64,000 bases of DNA from CALKWS01 sp051020515 (lineage in GTDB: Bacteria > Actinomycetota > Actinomycetes > Actinomycetales > Beutenbergiaceae). Shown here piece after piece: positions 48,548 through 58,005 of this stretch. The DNA lies in the NCBI RefSeq assembly GCF_051020515.1, contig NZ_CP194857.1, positions 3,968,001 to 4,032,000 of the forward strand. Reading direction: 5' to 3'. The translations under genes were made by a program, and so were the position numbers. Within the stretch, counting starts at the first letter, position 1. Each line of letters starts with the position of its first letter. The notes beneath the pieces were generated by a model. The model saw only the letters and a list, made by a program, of their open reading frames with translations. It was not told where the DNA came from and did not search any database.

Positions 48548-49651
48548 TCACGTGCCCAGGAGCAGGAACTGGGCGACGTACACCACAGGCGCGGCCACCA
48601 GGATCGAGTCCACCCGATCGAGCACTCCGCCGTGCCCGGGCAGCACCGTGCCCATGTCCTTGACCCCCAGATCACGCTTGAGCAGTGATTCGGACAGGTC
48701 CCCCACCGTGGCTGCCACCACCGTGAGCAGCCCGAAGACCACACCGACCCACCAGGCCCCGCCCAGAGCCAGCACGGTCAGGGCGACGCCGGTGATCACG
48801 GTCAGCAGGATCGACCCGCCGAAGCCCTCCCAGGACTTCTTCGGGCTCACCGTGGGGGCCATCGGATGTTTGCCGTAAAGGGCCCCTGCGGCGTACCCAC
48901 CGACGTCATTGGCCACGACCAAGGCGATGAAGGTCAGCACCAGGATCGGTCCGGACCCGGTGAGCATCAGGATCACGAACCCGGCCAGGAACGGGATGTA
49001 GGCGGCGGCGAAGATCGCTGCGGTGGCATCTCGTAGCGCGGGCGGCCCGCTGCCATCGAGCACCCGCCAGACGAACGTTCCCCCTGCGGTGAGAATGAAT
49101 GCCACCCACATCGCCTCGATCCCCGAGGTGTAGGCGGAGATGAGGATCCCGGCGGCCCCCACCAGCAGCGGAAGCAGCGGGATCCTGATGTCCCGGGTTC
49201 GCACCGCGCGGGCCAGTTCCCACAGGGCTACCCCACAGGCGAGGGCCACCAGCACCACGAATCCCTCGGTGCGGATGAACAGCGACGCCACCAGCACCGC
49301 GCCCAGCACCAGACCCACACCGATTGCCCAGCGCAGGTCCCGGCCGGCGCGCGAAGCGGGCGGCTCGGCCGCCCGCAGCGCCTGTTGCGGGTCGAGGGCC
49401 GGCAGTGCAGCAGCGGGTGCCGGCGCAGCCGGCGATTCCGCCGACGCCGGCGTCGGGTCGGCGGGTGAGGTCGTCGTCCCTGGCGGGTTCTCCTCGGGCG
49501 GCTCATCCTCCGCGACCCGCGTTGTGGGGGCCGCTTCGAGCCGGGCCTGCTCCTCGGCACGCGCCTGCTCCTGCGCGCGAGCGCGCTCGGCGGCCCGCAG
49601 CTGCCGGCGGGTCAGCGGCACCCCGCCAGGGTCTGGATCCTGCTCATTCAT
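48548..49651 (-). CDS. cdsA: Phosphatidate cytidylyltransferase
   Basis: 367-residue membrane enzyme making CDP-diacylglycerol, the precursor used by PgsA at 7310. N-terminal 95 residues are hydrophilic and rich in Ala, Pro, Glu and Arg, unusual in length but common in actinobacterial CdsA. Eight or so hydrophobic helices follow. The family signature S-x-L-KR...PGHGG-x-LDR-x-D is complete (SESLLKRDLGVKDM then PGHGGVLDRVDS near the C-terminus). Ten bases after frr. Confidence 0.95.
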   Translation of the reverse strand: MNEQDPDPGGVPLTRRQLRAAERARAQEQARAEEQARLEAAPTTRVAEDEPPEENPPGTTTSPADPTPASAESPAAPAPAAALPALDPQQALRAAEPPASRAGRDLRWAIGVGLVLGAVLVASLFIRTEGFVVLVALACGVALWELARAVRTRDIRIPLLPLLVGAAGILISAYTSGIEAMWVAFILTAGGTFVWRVLDGSGPPALRDATAAIFAAAYIPFLAGFVILMLTGSGPILVLTFIALVVANDVGGYAAGALYGKHPMAPTVSPKKSWEGFGGSILLTVITGVALTVLALGGAWWVGVVFGLLTVVAATVGDLSESLLKRDLGVKDMGTVLPGHGGVLDRVDSILVAAPVVYVAQFLLLGT

Positions 49652-49661
49652 GGGCGGGAGA

Positions 49662-50219
49662 TCACACCTCGAGCAGTTCCTTCTCCTTACCCGCCAACAG
49701 TGCGTCCACTTCGTCGGTGTGTCGGCGGGTCAGGGATTCCAGTTCGGTCTGTGCCCGATTCACCTCGTCCTCACCGACGTCGCCGTCCTTGGAGAGCTTC
49801 TCCAGGTCCTCACGGGCCCGGCGACGGATGCTGCGCACCGAAACACGCGCGTCCTCACCCTTGGACTTGGCCAGTTTGACGTAGTCGCGCCGCCGTTCCT
49901 CGGTCAGTGTCGGCAGCACCACCCGGATCATCACACCGTCGTTGGAGGGGTTGACGCCCAGGTCGGATTCGCGCAGGGTCTTCTCGATCGCCTGCATCGA
50001 GGACTTGTCGTAGGGCGAGATCAGCACGGTGCGCGCTTCCGGAATGGTCATCGACGCCAGTTGCTGCAGCGGGGTGGGGGCACCGTAGTAATCCACCTCG
50101 AGTTTGTTGAACATCCCGACGTTGGCCCGCCCGGTGCGGATACCGCCCAGGTCTTCCCGGGCGACCTCCACTGCTTTGGTCATCTTCTCCTCGGCCTCGA
50201 GGAGGATGTCGTCGATCAT
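49662..50219 (-). CDS. frr: Ribosome recycling factor
   Basis: 185-residue RRF, standard length. Typical N-terminus AEEKMTKAVEVAREDLGGIRTGRAN, core YYGAPTPLQQLASM, and C-terminal helix region EERRRDYVKLAKSKGEDARV. With EF-G it splits post-termination ribosomes. Follows pyrH with a 34-base gap and shares its transcript. Confidence 0.97.
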   Translation of the reverse strand: MIDDILLEAEEKMTKAVEVAREDLGGIRTGRANVGMFNKLEVDYYGAPTPLQQLASMTIPEARTVLISPYDKSSMQAIEKTLRESDLGVNPSNDGVMIRVVLPTLTEERRRDYVKLAKSKGEDARVSVRSIRRRAREDLEKLSKDGDVGEDEVNRAQTELESLTRRHTDEVDALLAGKEKELLEV

Positions 50220-50253
50220 CGGTGTCTCCTTGTTCGTCGCTGCGGACCCGTGA

Positions 50254-50979
50254 TCACCGTGAGGTGACCAGCGTCCCGATCATCTCACCACGCAGGGCCC
50301 GCGTGACGTTGCCGGGCTCCTCCATCCCGAAAACGTGCATCGGTAGATCGTTGTCCCGGCACAGTGCCAGCGCGGTGGAGTCGACGACGCGCAGGTCCCG
50401 CTGGATCGCCTCGTCGAAGGTCAGTCGCTGGATCTTCTCGGCGCTGGGGTCGGTGCGTGGGTCGGCGGAGTAGACCCCGTCCACGCCGTTCTTGCCGACC
50501 AGCACCTCCACGCAGTGGGTCTCCAGGGCGCGCTGGATCGCGACGGTGTCGGTGGAGAAGTAGGGCATCCCGGCGCCGGCTCCGAAGATCACCACACGGC
50601 CCTTCTCCAGGTGGCGGATCGCCCGGAGCGGAATGTAGGGCTCGGCCACCTGACCCATCGTGATCGCCGTCTGCACCCGGGTGCTGACCCCGGCCTTCTC
50701 CAGGAAGTCCTGCAGCGCCAGACAGTTCATCACGGTACCGAGCATGCCCATGTAGTCCGCACGGGCTCGGTCCAGACCGCGCTGGGACAGTTCCGCGCCG
50801 CGGAAGAAGTTGCCACCACCCACCACGATGGCCACCTGCACGCCGTCGTTCGCCGCGACGGCCACCTGCTGTGCCACCCCGGCGACGACGTCCGGGTCCA
50901 GGCCGACGCTGCCACCTCCGAACACCTCCCCGGACAGTTTCAGCAGGACTCGGCGGTGGGTGGGTTCGCGCTGGCTCAT
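50254..50979 (-). CDS. pyrH: UMP kinase
   Basis: 241-residue hexameric UMP kinase of the amino-acid-kinase fold. N-terminal RRVLLKLSGEVFGG, GGGNFFRGAELSQRGLDRA for phosphate binding, and C-terminal ALCRDNDLPMHVFGMEEPGN. Makes UDP from UMP. Follows tsf but separated by 140 bases with a strong hairpin, so pyrH-frr-cdsA may have its own promoter. Confidence 0.96.
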   Translation of the reverse strand: MSQREPTHRRVLLKLSGEVFGGGSVGLDPDVVAGVAQQVAVAANDGVQVAIVVGGGNFFRGAELSQRGLDRARADYMGMLGTVMNCLALQDFLEKAGVSTRVQTAITMGQVAEPYIPLRAIRHLEKGRVVIFGAGAGMPYFSTDTVAIQRALETHCVEVLVGKNGVDGVYSADPRTDPSAEKIQRLTFDEAIQRDLRVVDSTALALCRDNDLPMHVFGMEEPGNVTRALRGEMIGTLVTSR

Positions 50980-51062
50980 CGGCTACTCCCTGTGCTGGTG
51001 ATCCGGTGGGACTGGTTCCATGATGCCCGAGACGGGCGACCGGTCCGGCTCGCGCCCCGGAC

Positions 51063-51102
51063 GACGCCGGCCCCGACCCTGCGTAGGGCCGGGGCCGGCG
51101 TC
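51063..51102 (-). terminator. Strong hairpin after tsf
   Basis: Thirteen-base perfect stem (51063-51075 with 51090-51102: GACGCCGGCCCCG / CGGGGCCGGCGTC), one A-C mismatch, four further pairs (CCCT/AGGG) and loop GCGT. It begins 17 bases past the tsf stop on the minus strand. No U-run follows, which is common for actinobacterial hairpin terminators. It probably ends most rpsB-tsf transcripts. Confidence 0.7.
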
Positions 51103-51119
51103 GGGGTGCGTGGAACCGC

Positions 51120-51959
51120 TCAGGCCCCGACGCGGAACCGCGCGTAGCCGGTGATGGTGCCACCGGCGTCGGCCACGATCTGACCCACGGTCTGCTTGGG
51201 GTCCTTGGCGAACGGCTGGTCCAGCAGCACGTTCTCCTTGAAGAAGCCGTTCAGGCGGCCCTCGATGATCTTGGGCAGCGCTCGCTCCGGCTTGCCCTCG
51301 GCGACCGCGGTCTCCTCGGCGATCCGGCGCTCGTCGGAAACGAGGTCCGCCGGTACGTCATCCCGGGAGAGGTAGGTCGGGGAGTAGGCGGCGATGTGCA
51401 TCGCCACGTCCCGGGCCACGGCGCCACCGGCGCCGTCGGAGGCCACCAGCACGCCCACCTGCGGGGGCAGGTCCTTGGAGGTGCGGTGCAGGTACTCGGT
51501 GACCACCTCGCCGTCCACCCGGGCGAGCCGGCGCACGACCAGTTTCTCCCCCAGCGTCGCGGCGGTCTCATCGACCAGTTCGCGAAGGGTGCGTCCCTCG
51601 ACGTCCTCGGCCAGCAGTGCCTCGGCGTCGGTGACCTCGGAGCCCGCGGCTGCGGTGACAACCTTGTCGGCCAGTTCGGCGAAGGTGTCGTTCTTGGCCA
51701 CGAAGTCGGTCTCGGAGTTGACCTCGACCAGCACGCCGCGCTGGCCGCCCTCCCCCGCAACGATGGAACTGGCCACCAGGCCGTCCGATGCGGCCCGGTC
51801 CTCGCGCTTGCTGACGCCCTTCAGACCCTTGATACGGATGAGTTCCAGCGCCTTGTCGCTGTCACCCCCGGCCTCGTCCAGGGCCTTCTTGACGTCGAGC
51901 ATGCCGGCGCCGGTGCGCTCACGCAGCGCCTTGATGTCAGCGGCGGTGTAATTCGCCAT
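51120..51959 (-). CDS. tsf: Elongation factor Ts
   Basis: 279-residue guanine-nucleotide exchange factor for EF-Tu. Starts MANYTAADIKALRERTGAGM (UBA-like N-terminal domain), has the exchange core VEVNSETDFVAKND (Thr-Asp-Phe that touches EF-Tu Mg site), and the C-terminal dimer core ends LLDQPFAKDPKQTVGQIV. 34 bases after rpsB. Intact frame. Confidence 0.97.
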   Translation of the reverse strand: MANYTAADIKALRERTGAGMLDVKKALDEAGGDSDKALELIRIKGLKGVSKREDRAASDGLVASSIVAGEGGQRGVLVEVNSETDFVAKNDTFAELADKVVTAAAGSEVTDAEALLAEDVEGRTLRELVDETAATLGEKLVVRRLARVDGEVVTEYLHRTSKDLPPQVGVLVASDGAGGAVARDVAMHIAAYSPTYLSRDDVPADLVSDERRIAEETAVAEGKPERALPKIIEGRLNGFFKENVLLDQPFAKDPKQTVGQIVADAGGTITGYARFRVGA

Positions 51960-51993
51960 CTGTGATCCTTCCCAGATCGGTGGTAGTGGAGTC

Positions 51994-53024
51994 TCAGGCC
52001 TCGTCCGCAGGGGTGGCGTCCTCGGTGGACGCCTGCTCCTGGGCGGGGCCGGTCTCGGTCGCTCCGGCCGCGGGGGCCTCGGCGGTCTCGGCCTGCGCGG
52101 GCTCCGGGGCCGGGGCCGGGGTGACCCCGGCCTCTTCGGCCACGGCGGCCACATCCTCGGCCTCGTTGGTGGCACCGGCAACCTGCTGGGCGGCCTCGAC
52201 CTCGGGGTCGGGCTGCTCGGCGCCGGCCACCGAGGTGGCTCCGGACTGCTCGGCCTCGTGGGTGGCGAGCAACTCGCGTTCCCACTCCGCCAGCGGCTCG
52301 GCCTCGGCTGCGGCACCCTCGGCCTTGTCACCACCGTGCCGGGCGATCAGGCCCTCCGCGACGGCGTCGGCCACCACCCGGGTCAGCAGGGAGACGGCGC
52401 GGATCGCGTCGTCGTTGCCCGGGATCGGGTAGTCGACCTCGTCCGGGTCGCAGTTGGTGTCCAGGATGGCCACCACGGGGATGTTGAGCTTGCGGGCCTC
52501 GGCGACGGCCAGGTGCTCCTTCTTGGTGTCCACCACCCACACCGCCGAGGGAACCTTGGCCATCTCGCGGATGCCGCCCAGGGTCCGGGTGAGCTTGTCC
52601 TTCTCCCGGCGCTGCATCAGCAGTTCCTTCTTGGTGTAGGCCGAGGAGGCGACGTCGTCGAAGTCGACCTCCTCCAACTCCTTCAGCCGCTGCAGGCGCT
52701 TGGAGACGGTGCCGAAGTTGGTCAGCATGCCGCCCAGCCAACGCTGGTTCACGTAGGGCATGCCAACCCGGGTGGCCTGCTCCTCGACCGCTTCCTGGGC
52801 CTGCTTCTTGGTGCCGACGAACAGGATCGTGCCACCGTGGGCCACGGTCTCCTTGACGAAGGAGTAGGCGCGGTCGATGTCCTGCAGGGACTTCTGCAGG
52901 TCGATGATGTAGATCCCGTTGCGTTCGGTGAAGATGAAACGCTTCATCTTCGGGTTCCACCGGCGGGTCTGGTGCCGAAGTGGACGCCGCTCTCAAGGAG
53001 CTGGCGCATGGTGACAACAGCCAT
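51994..53024 (-). CDS. rpsB: 30S ribosomal protein S2 with long acidic tail (frameshifted)
   Basis: 343 residues after repair. N-terminus [20 protein letters not shown] is in one frame and RRWNPKMKRFIFTERNG in the next; one G is missing on the plus strand at about 52973-52976 (HFGHQT becomes HFGTRP otherwise). The S2 core covers about residues 1-245 (NQRWLGGMLTNFGTV, VWVVDTKKEHLAVAEA, VDYPIPGNDDAIRA). A tail of roughly 90 residues rich in Ala, Glu, Pro and Thr follows; many actinobacteria have a shorter one. GGGAGGAGG lies eight bases before ATG 53024. Confidence 0.94.
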
Positions 53025-53470
53025 GGCTGTGTTCCTCCTCCCGCGGCGCACAGGCCGCGGATCGGGTGCGCCGCGAGGACGCACAGTTCGGTTGTTCGTG
53101 GCCACCGGTACTGGTGGCTACTCCTGGTGCTCACGGCCTCGCGGCACCGCGACCTTCGTCCCGGACCTCGCCACGAGACCCCCGCACAGCGGGAGCGTGA
53201 GCGCGCGATGTCAGCCGGTTCGTCGCAGGACAAGCCTGCAGACCCACCGACTGCGGGGCCCATGTTACCCGATCGGCGCCACCACACCAGGCCCAGGGGC
53301 CCGCCCGGAGACAGCGGGCACTGAGACGCTGCTCACTCTGCTCACGCTGCTCACGCTGCGCCAAGCATCATCCACAGGCCGGCCGCCGCGGACCGGTGCT
53401 CCACAGTCGAAGCGGGGTCGGGGGTGGGTGGCAGGGCCTGCGGCGATGCTGGGTGCGGTAGGAGGTCCGG
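53025..53470. promoter_or_regulatory. Divergent rpsB/M23 upstream region
   Basis: 446 bases with no convincing gene. Next to the rpsB ribosome binding site is a hairpin CCGCGGC (53041-53047), loop GCACAG, GCCGCGG (53054-53060). A second inverted repeat GCCACC / GGTGGC lies at 53101-53118. These are in the rpsB leader and could serve S2 autoregulation (inference). Three perfect or near-perfect 9-bp copies of CTGCTCACG occur at 53329-53355. AGGAGG at 53460-53465 precedes the M23 gene start by five bases. Confidence 0.5.
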
Positions 53471-54070
53471 ATGGGTGTACGTACGATCGCCGCGGGCGCC
53501 GGGGCCGTGGCCCTGGTGGCACTGGCGCTCACCACGCCCTGGTCCGGCCTCACCCCGGCAGCACCGGAAGCAGTCCCCGGGCCGGCCGCCGGCGGCGAAT
53601 CGCAGACGACGCGGGCCGGCCCGGCCTCCGAGGCGCACCCAGTGCTGGAGTACCGCTGGCCGGTACCGCCACCACCACGGGTCCTGCGCCACTTCGAGCC
53701 ACCCGCTCAGGTGTGGTCGCCGGGGCATCGCGGACTGGACCTGAGTGCCGGGGTCGGCGCACCGGTGCACGCCGCCGCAGCCGGAGTGGTGGCTTTCGCC
53801 GGGCCGGTGGCGGACCGCACCGTGGTCTCCATCGACCACCCAGACGGCATCCGCACCACCTATGAGCCGCTGGATCCACTGGTGCGAGCCGGCCAGCAGG
53901 TGCACGCCGGGCAGGTGATCGGTCATGTGGGAGTGGGCGAGGCCGGAGCGCATTGCGTTGAGTCCTGCCTGCACTGGGGCGCACGCACGGGCCCGGACAC
54001 CTACCTGGATCCGCTTCTCCTGGTGGGCTCCGCACCGGTCACCATCAGGCTGTACCCGCTGCCGGGGTGA
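53471..54070 (+). CDS. M23-family metallopeptidase, exported
   Basis: 199 residues. N-terminal hydrophobic signal (TIAAGAGAVALVALALTT). The LytM/M23 domain spans about 75-185. The first zinc pair is His and Asp in GHRGLDLSAG, and the catalytic/third-ligand region reads CLHWGAR in place of the usual H-x-H, so one His of the H-x-H pair is W-G here; activity may be altered, though such LHWG forms are frequent in actinobacterial members. Strong AGGAGG. Its place between rpsB and xerC is conserved. Confidence 0.85.
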   Translation: MGVRTIAAGAGAVALVALALTTPWSGLTPAAPEAVPGPAAGGESQTTRAGPASEAHPVLEYRWPVPPPPRVLRHFEPPAQVWSPGHRGLDLSAGVGAPVHAAAAGVVAFAGPVADRTVVSIDHPDGIRTTYEPLDPLVRAGQQVHAGQVIGHVGVGEAGAHCVESCLHWGARTGPDTYLDPLLLVGSAPVTIRLYPLPG

Positions 54071-54073
54071 CCC

Positions 54074-54972
54074 TCAGGCCCGCGGGTGGGCCTGATGGAA
54101 CGCGCTACGCAATCTCTCGGCCGAGATATGGGTGTAGCGCTGGGTGGTCTGCAACGAGGAGTGCCCCAGCACCTCCTGGACCGAGCGCAGATCCGATCCG
54201 TGGTCGAGCAGATGGGTCGCCGCCGAGTGGCGCAACCCGTGCGGGGCCAGGTCACGCACCCCGGCCAGCGCGGTGAGCCGGTGCACCACGGTACGGATCT
54301 GTCGCGCATCGACCCGTCCGCCACGCACACCCACGAACAGCGCGTCACCCGCCACCGACGTCGCCAGTTCTGCGCGCACGTGCAGCCATCGGGTCAGCGC
54401 CCGCGATGCCGGCACCCCGAAGGGCACCATGCGTTCCTTGGCGCCCTTGCCCAGCACCCGCACCAGGCGGTCACGAAGAAGTCCACGTGCGTGATGTCCA
54501 GACCCACCAGCTCGCTGATCCGTAGACCGGAGGCGTACAGCAATTCCAGCGCCGCCCAGTCGCGCACCGCCACCGGCTCACCGTCCTGTGCCAGTTCCCC
54601 GGCGGTGCGCAGGAGGGTGACGGCCTCCTCCTCGGTGAGGATGTGCGGGACCACCTGATCGGCCCGGGGTGCCAGCAACCGCGGCCCGGGGTCGACGGCG
54701 AGCCAGCCGTTACGCACGGCCCAGGCGGTGAAGGTGCGCGATGCCGCCGCCCGCCTGGCGATGCTGGCCCGGGCGTGACCGCGCGCCGACAGCGCAGCCA
54801 GCCAACTGCGCAGCGCGAGCAGGTCCAGACCGGCCAGGTCGGTCGCCTCGGGGTCGGAACCGGTCGGGGCCAGTGTGGCCAGCAGTGAGACGACGTCCCC
54901 GCGGTAGCCCCGCACGGTGTGCTCCGACAGCCCACGCTGAGCCCGCAGGTGGGCGGCGAACGCCGACAGCAT
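54074..54972 (-). CDS. xerC: Tyrosine recombinase XerC (frameshifted)
   Basis: 299 residues after repair. N-terminal SAM-like domain (LSAFAAHLRAQRGLSEHTVR), catalytic Arg in LLYASGLRISELVGL, Lys in GKGAKERMVPFG, H-x2-R in PHGLRHSAATHLLD, the second His in LGHSSLQTTQRYTHIS with the nucleophile Tyr. One C is missing at 54472-54477 (VDFFRDRLVRVLGKG expected). With XerD it resolves chromosome dimers at dif. Convergent with the M23 gene, 3 bases apart. Confidence 0.92.
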
Positions 54973-55112
54973 CGTACATCCCCGGGCCGTTCTGCCTCCC
55001 TCGTCCGCTCCTGGGTGCCCATCCACACACTGTGCCACGGGCCCGGGCACCACCGTGCACCCGACACCGCCAGCCGCAAAGGACGCGAGCCGATCCACGC
55101 TAACGTCGGGGG

Positions 55113-56807
55113 ATGAGAACCGGGAGCAACGGGGGTCAGCGCGCCCCAGGTGGTCCGCGTGAGTCGACCCGCACGCTCATCCTGGTGCAGATGCTGCTGG
55201 CGGCGCTGATGCTCCTGGCCGCCACCTTGGTGGTGCTCTCGGGGATGGTGCGCTACCCCACGTTGTTGGTGATCTCCCTGGCGGTGACCTTCGTTACCTG
55301 CGCGGCTGCGCTGCTGGTCAACTGGCCGCGGTACCCGAAGTTGTTGCGGATACTGCTACCGGTTCTCAACGCGGCCGCGATCGGGATGCTGCGCGAATCG
55401 AGCCCGGCGGCGGACCTGGGCTTGCTGTGGATCTTCCCGGCGATCTGGACCGCGTGGTCCTTCGGACTGGCGGCCACCCTCGGAATGCTCGTGTCGATCG
55501 CCGTGGCCTACTGGGGCCTGGTGGCCCTCCGGGACACCGGTGCGACGCCCACCTCGGCTGCGCTGGGACCGGTGGTCATCGCGACGCTGGCCGTCATCAC
55601 CCAGTTGGTGAGCCGACGGGTTCGCGCACAGCAAGATCTGCTCCAGGGCCAGGCACAGTCACTGCAACACGCGGTGGAACGTGCGCGACGACAGGAAGAC
55701 CTGGTGACCGACGTCTTGGATGCGGTGGACTTCGAGGTGGTCGTCTACGGTGCCGACGGCAGGGTGGTGGTCGCCAACGAAGCCCATCACGGGCTGCAGG
55801 CACTGCGCGAGCACGCTGGGGAGAAGCTCTACCGGGCTGACGGGTACACACCCATGGATCCGCACGACCAGCCGAGCGCGCGAGCCGGTCGCGGGGAAAC
55901 GGTGGAGCGGGAACTGCACTGGTACGGAGCGCCGGGCCGGGACCGCCGAGCACTGGAGACGACCACGCGCCGACTGCAGGACTGGCGGGGACAGGACGTG
56001 GGCATCGTGATGGTCAGCCGTGACGCCACCGCTGAGGAATTGGCGGTGCGCGCCCGTGCCGACCTCGTGGCCTCGGTCTCCCACGAGTTGCGCACCCCGC
56101 TGACTTCCATCCTGGGGTTCCTGGAACTGGCGGCCGAGACGGACGGCCTGCCGGCCGGCACCCGCCGTGGCCTGCAGATCGCCGAACGCAATGCTGGACG
56201 GCTGCTCACCCTGATCGGCGACATCCTCACCACCTCCGCCCACTCCCGGGAAGGCATCGCGTTGACGGTGAACCCGGTCCCGGAGAGCCTGTCCGAGGTG
56301 GTCGGCGCCGCCATCGAAGCGGCTTCGGACCAAGCCCGGAGCCGACAGATGCGGATCGATGCCACCGGGGTGGAACCGACCTGGGCGCGCATCGACGTCG
56401 GCCGGATCCGGCAGGTCGCGGACAACCTGATCTCCAACGCCATCAAGTACGGCCGCGACGGTGGCCGGATCGCCGTGGGTGTCACCAGCGATGGTACGCA
56501 TGCGTGGATCGTGGTGCGCGATGACGGTCCCGGAGTCTCCGAACAGGAACTCCCGCTGCTGTTCGACCGGTTCTTCCGCTCCGACCGGGTGCGCAACACC
56601 TCCACCCACGGTAGCGGTCTGGGGTTGCCGATCAGCAGGGATATCGCGCGTGCCCATGGCGGCGACATCACCGTGCAGAGCACCCCCGACGAGGGCGCCA
56701 CGTTCGTTGTGCGGCTCCCCGCCGCAGTACCAGGGCCGGCTACCGGAGCACCATCTGCGGCGGCGACCGGCTCCGCACACCCGAGCCCAACGCACGAGGA
56801 GCGATGA
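55113..56807 (+). CDS. Membrane sensor histidine kinase
   Basis: 564 residues. Five to six transmembrane helices (about 20-165), a short coiled coil (about 170-200), a PAS-like domain (about 200-305, DVLDAVDFEVVVYGADGRVVVA), HisKA with SHELRTPLTSILGF (His near residue 324), then HATPase: N-box DNLISNAIKYG, G1 DDGPGVSE, F-box LFDRFFRS and G2 GSGLGLPIS. Pro/Ala-rich tail. Stop overlaps the next gene (ATGA). Divergent from xerC. Most likely partner is the OmpR-type regulator at 57984-58790, though it is on the other strand. Confidence 0.9.
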   Translation: MRTGSNGGQRAPGGPRESTRTLILVQMLLAALMLLAATLVVLSGMVRYPTLLVISLAVTFVTCAAALLVNWPRYPKLLRILLPVLNAAAIGMLRESSPAADLGLLWIFPAIWTAWSFGLAATLGMLVSIAVAYWGLVALRDTGATPTSAALGPVVIATLAVITQLVSRRVRAQQDLLQGQAQSLQHAVERARRQEDLVTDVLDAVDFEVVVYGADGRVVVANEAHHGLQALREHAGEKLYRADGYTPMDPHDQPSARAGRGETVERELHWYGAPGRDRRALETTTRRLQDWRGQDVGIVMVSRDATAEELAVRARADLVASVSHELRTPLTSILGFLELAAETDGLPAGTRRGLQIAERNAGRLLTLIGDILTTSAHSREGIALTVNPVPESLSEVVGAAIEAASDQARSRQMRIDATGVEPTWARIDVGRIRQVADNLISNAIKYGRDGGRIAVGVTSDGTHAWIVVRDDGPGVSEQELPLLFDRFFRSDRVRNTSTHGSGLGLPISRDIARAHGGDITVQSTPDEGATFVVRLPAAVPGPATGAPSAAATGSAHPSPTHEER

Positions 56808-58005
56808 TGAGTTGGTTGGATCCAGCCACGATGAGCCTGGTGACGGCCTTGGTGGTGGTGGTCTCCGGCATCGCGTTCCTGACCGACACGGCGTTGCACG
56901 CCAGGAACCGGGCGGCACGAGTGTGGGCGCTGTCGTTCATGGCGGGGATCCTGGCCGTGATGACCTACTTCTTCGCTGGGAGTTCCTCGCCGGCGCGTGG
57001 GTGGCCGCCGCGGTGGGTAACGCCGCCTTCGTCGTCACCACCGGGTGCATGTGGGTGGGCGGTCGGGTCTACAACGGCCGCCCAATGGCCCCGGGCGTCG
57101 CCCTGGTGGGGCTACTCGCGGTGACGACGCTGCTCAGCACGCTGGTCCAGGGCCCCGCCGGAGGCTCCTGGGCGGGCGCCGAGGTGATGTTCCTGACACT
57201 GCTCGTGCTCTCCGGACTGGGGTCGATCGAGGCCCGCCGGGGCGCGCTCGGCACCACGGCCACAGCCTGGGGCATCACCGCCGCGCTGGGCGTTCAGTGT
57301 CTGTACTACATCGCCCGCACCTGGGTCTTCCTCACCCGTGGGCCGGAGTCGGAACTCTTCCTGCAATGGTTCGATACCGCCCCGACCTCCGTGATCACGA
57401 TCGCGCTGACCATCTCGGTGGTGGTCTCTCTCTCGGTGCTACGCGCCCAGGATCGAGCCCGACCCGCACGAGGTGCCGACATCACCCTGACCCAGGTGCG
57501 GGACGGGTTCCTGGGCCCGGGCTCCTTCGAAGGTGTGCTGCAGGGTCAGTTGCACCGGGCCGAGCAGCGCCGGGAGCGGCTCGCCGTGATCGTCCTCCAG
57601 ACCAGTGGTCTGGAGCAGATTCGTTCCGCGTTCGGCAACCGCGCCGTCGAGGAGGTCGCCACGCGCTGGCGTGAGGGCATCCAGACCGCAGTGCCGTTGT
57701 CTGCCCTGCTCGGTCAAGTCGACCCGGCCACCGTGGTGATCAGCGCCCCGGTGCTGGGCGCAAACCAGGCCAAGCGCCTCGCGGGGCAGATCTCCCAGCG
57801 GGTGCTCGATGAGTTCAATGCTGCTGCGACGGCTGCGACCGTCATCGTCGGGGTGGGGGTGTGCGTCAGCGTCCCGGGCCTGAGCGCCCGGGACCTCCTG
57901 GACCGGGCCCAGACCGGCGCGGTCCGCTCCGCAGCAGGCGCCGAGACCGCTATCGTCCTGGTCGGGGCGGATGAGGTCGATGCTCAGGCAGCGGTGAGCC
58001 GGTAA
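56804..58005 (+). CDS. Membrane protein with degenerate GGDEF-like domain (frameshifted)
   Basis: About 400 residues after repair. Some seven hydrophobic helices (1-215), then a C-terminal domain of about 180 residues that looks like a diguanylate-cyclase fold (HRAEQRRERLAVIVLQTSG, AFGNRAVEEVATRWREGI). The place of the GGDEF loop reads LLGQVDPATVVISAP, so the catalytic signature is lost and synthesis of c-di-GMP is unlikely. The frame breaks at 56974-56977 (one base missing; FFA-WEFLAGAWVAAAVGN). Co-translated with the kinase (ATGA). Ends overlapping the response regulator tail to tail by 22 bases. Confidence 0.7.

Noticed and set aside
52960..52990. Possible programmed frameshift in rpsB
   Set aside because: S2 is not known to use recoding, no slippery heptamer or downstream structure is obvious, and the same kind of one-base loss recurs in about a dozen other genes.
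53329..53355. Three 9-bp repeats as a CRISPR or regulatory array
   Set aside because: Units are too short and few, with no spacers; likely simple-sequence slippage.
53258..53865. Longer N-terminus for the M23 peptidase or a separate frame over its start
   Set aside because: ATG 53471 has an ideal AGGAGG and a signal peptide; the upstream frame lacks both.
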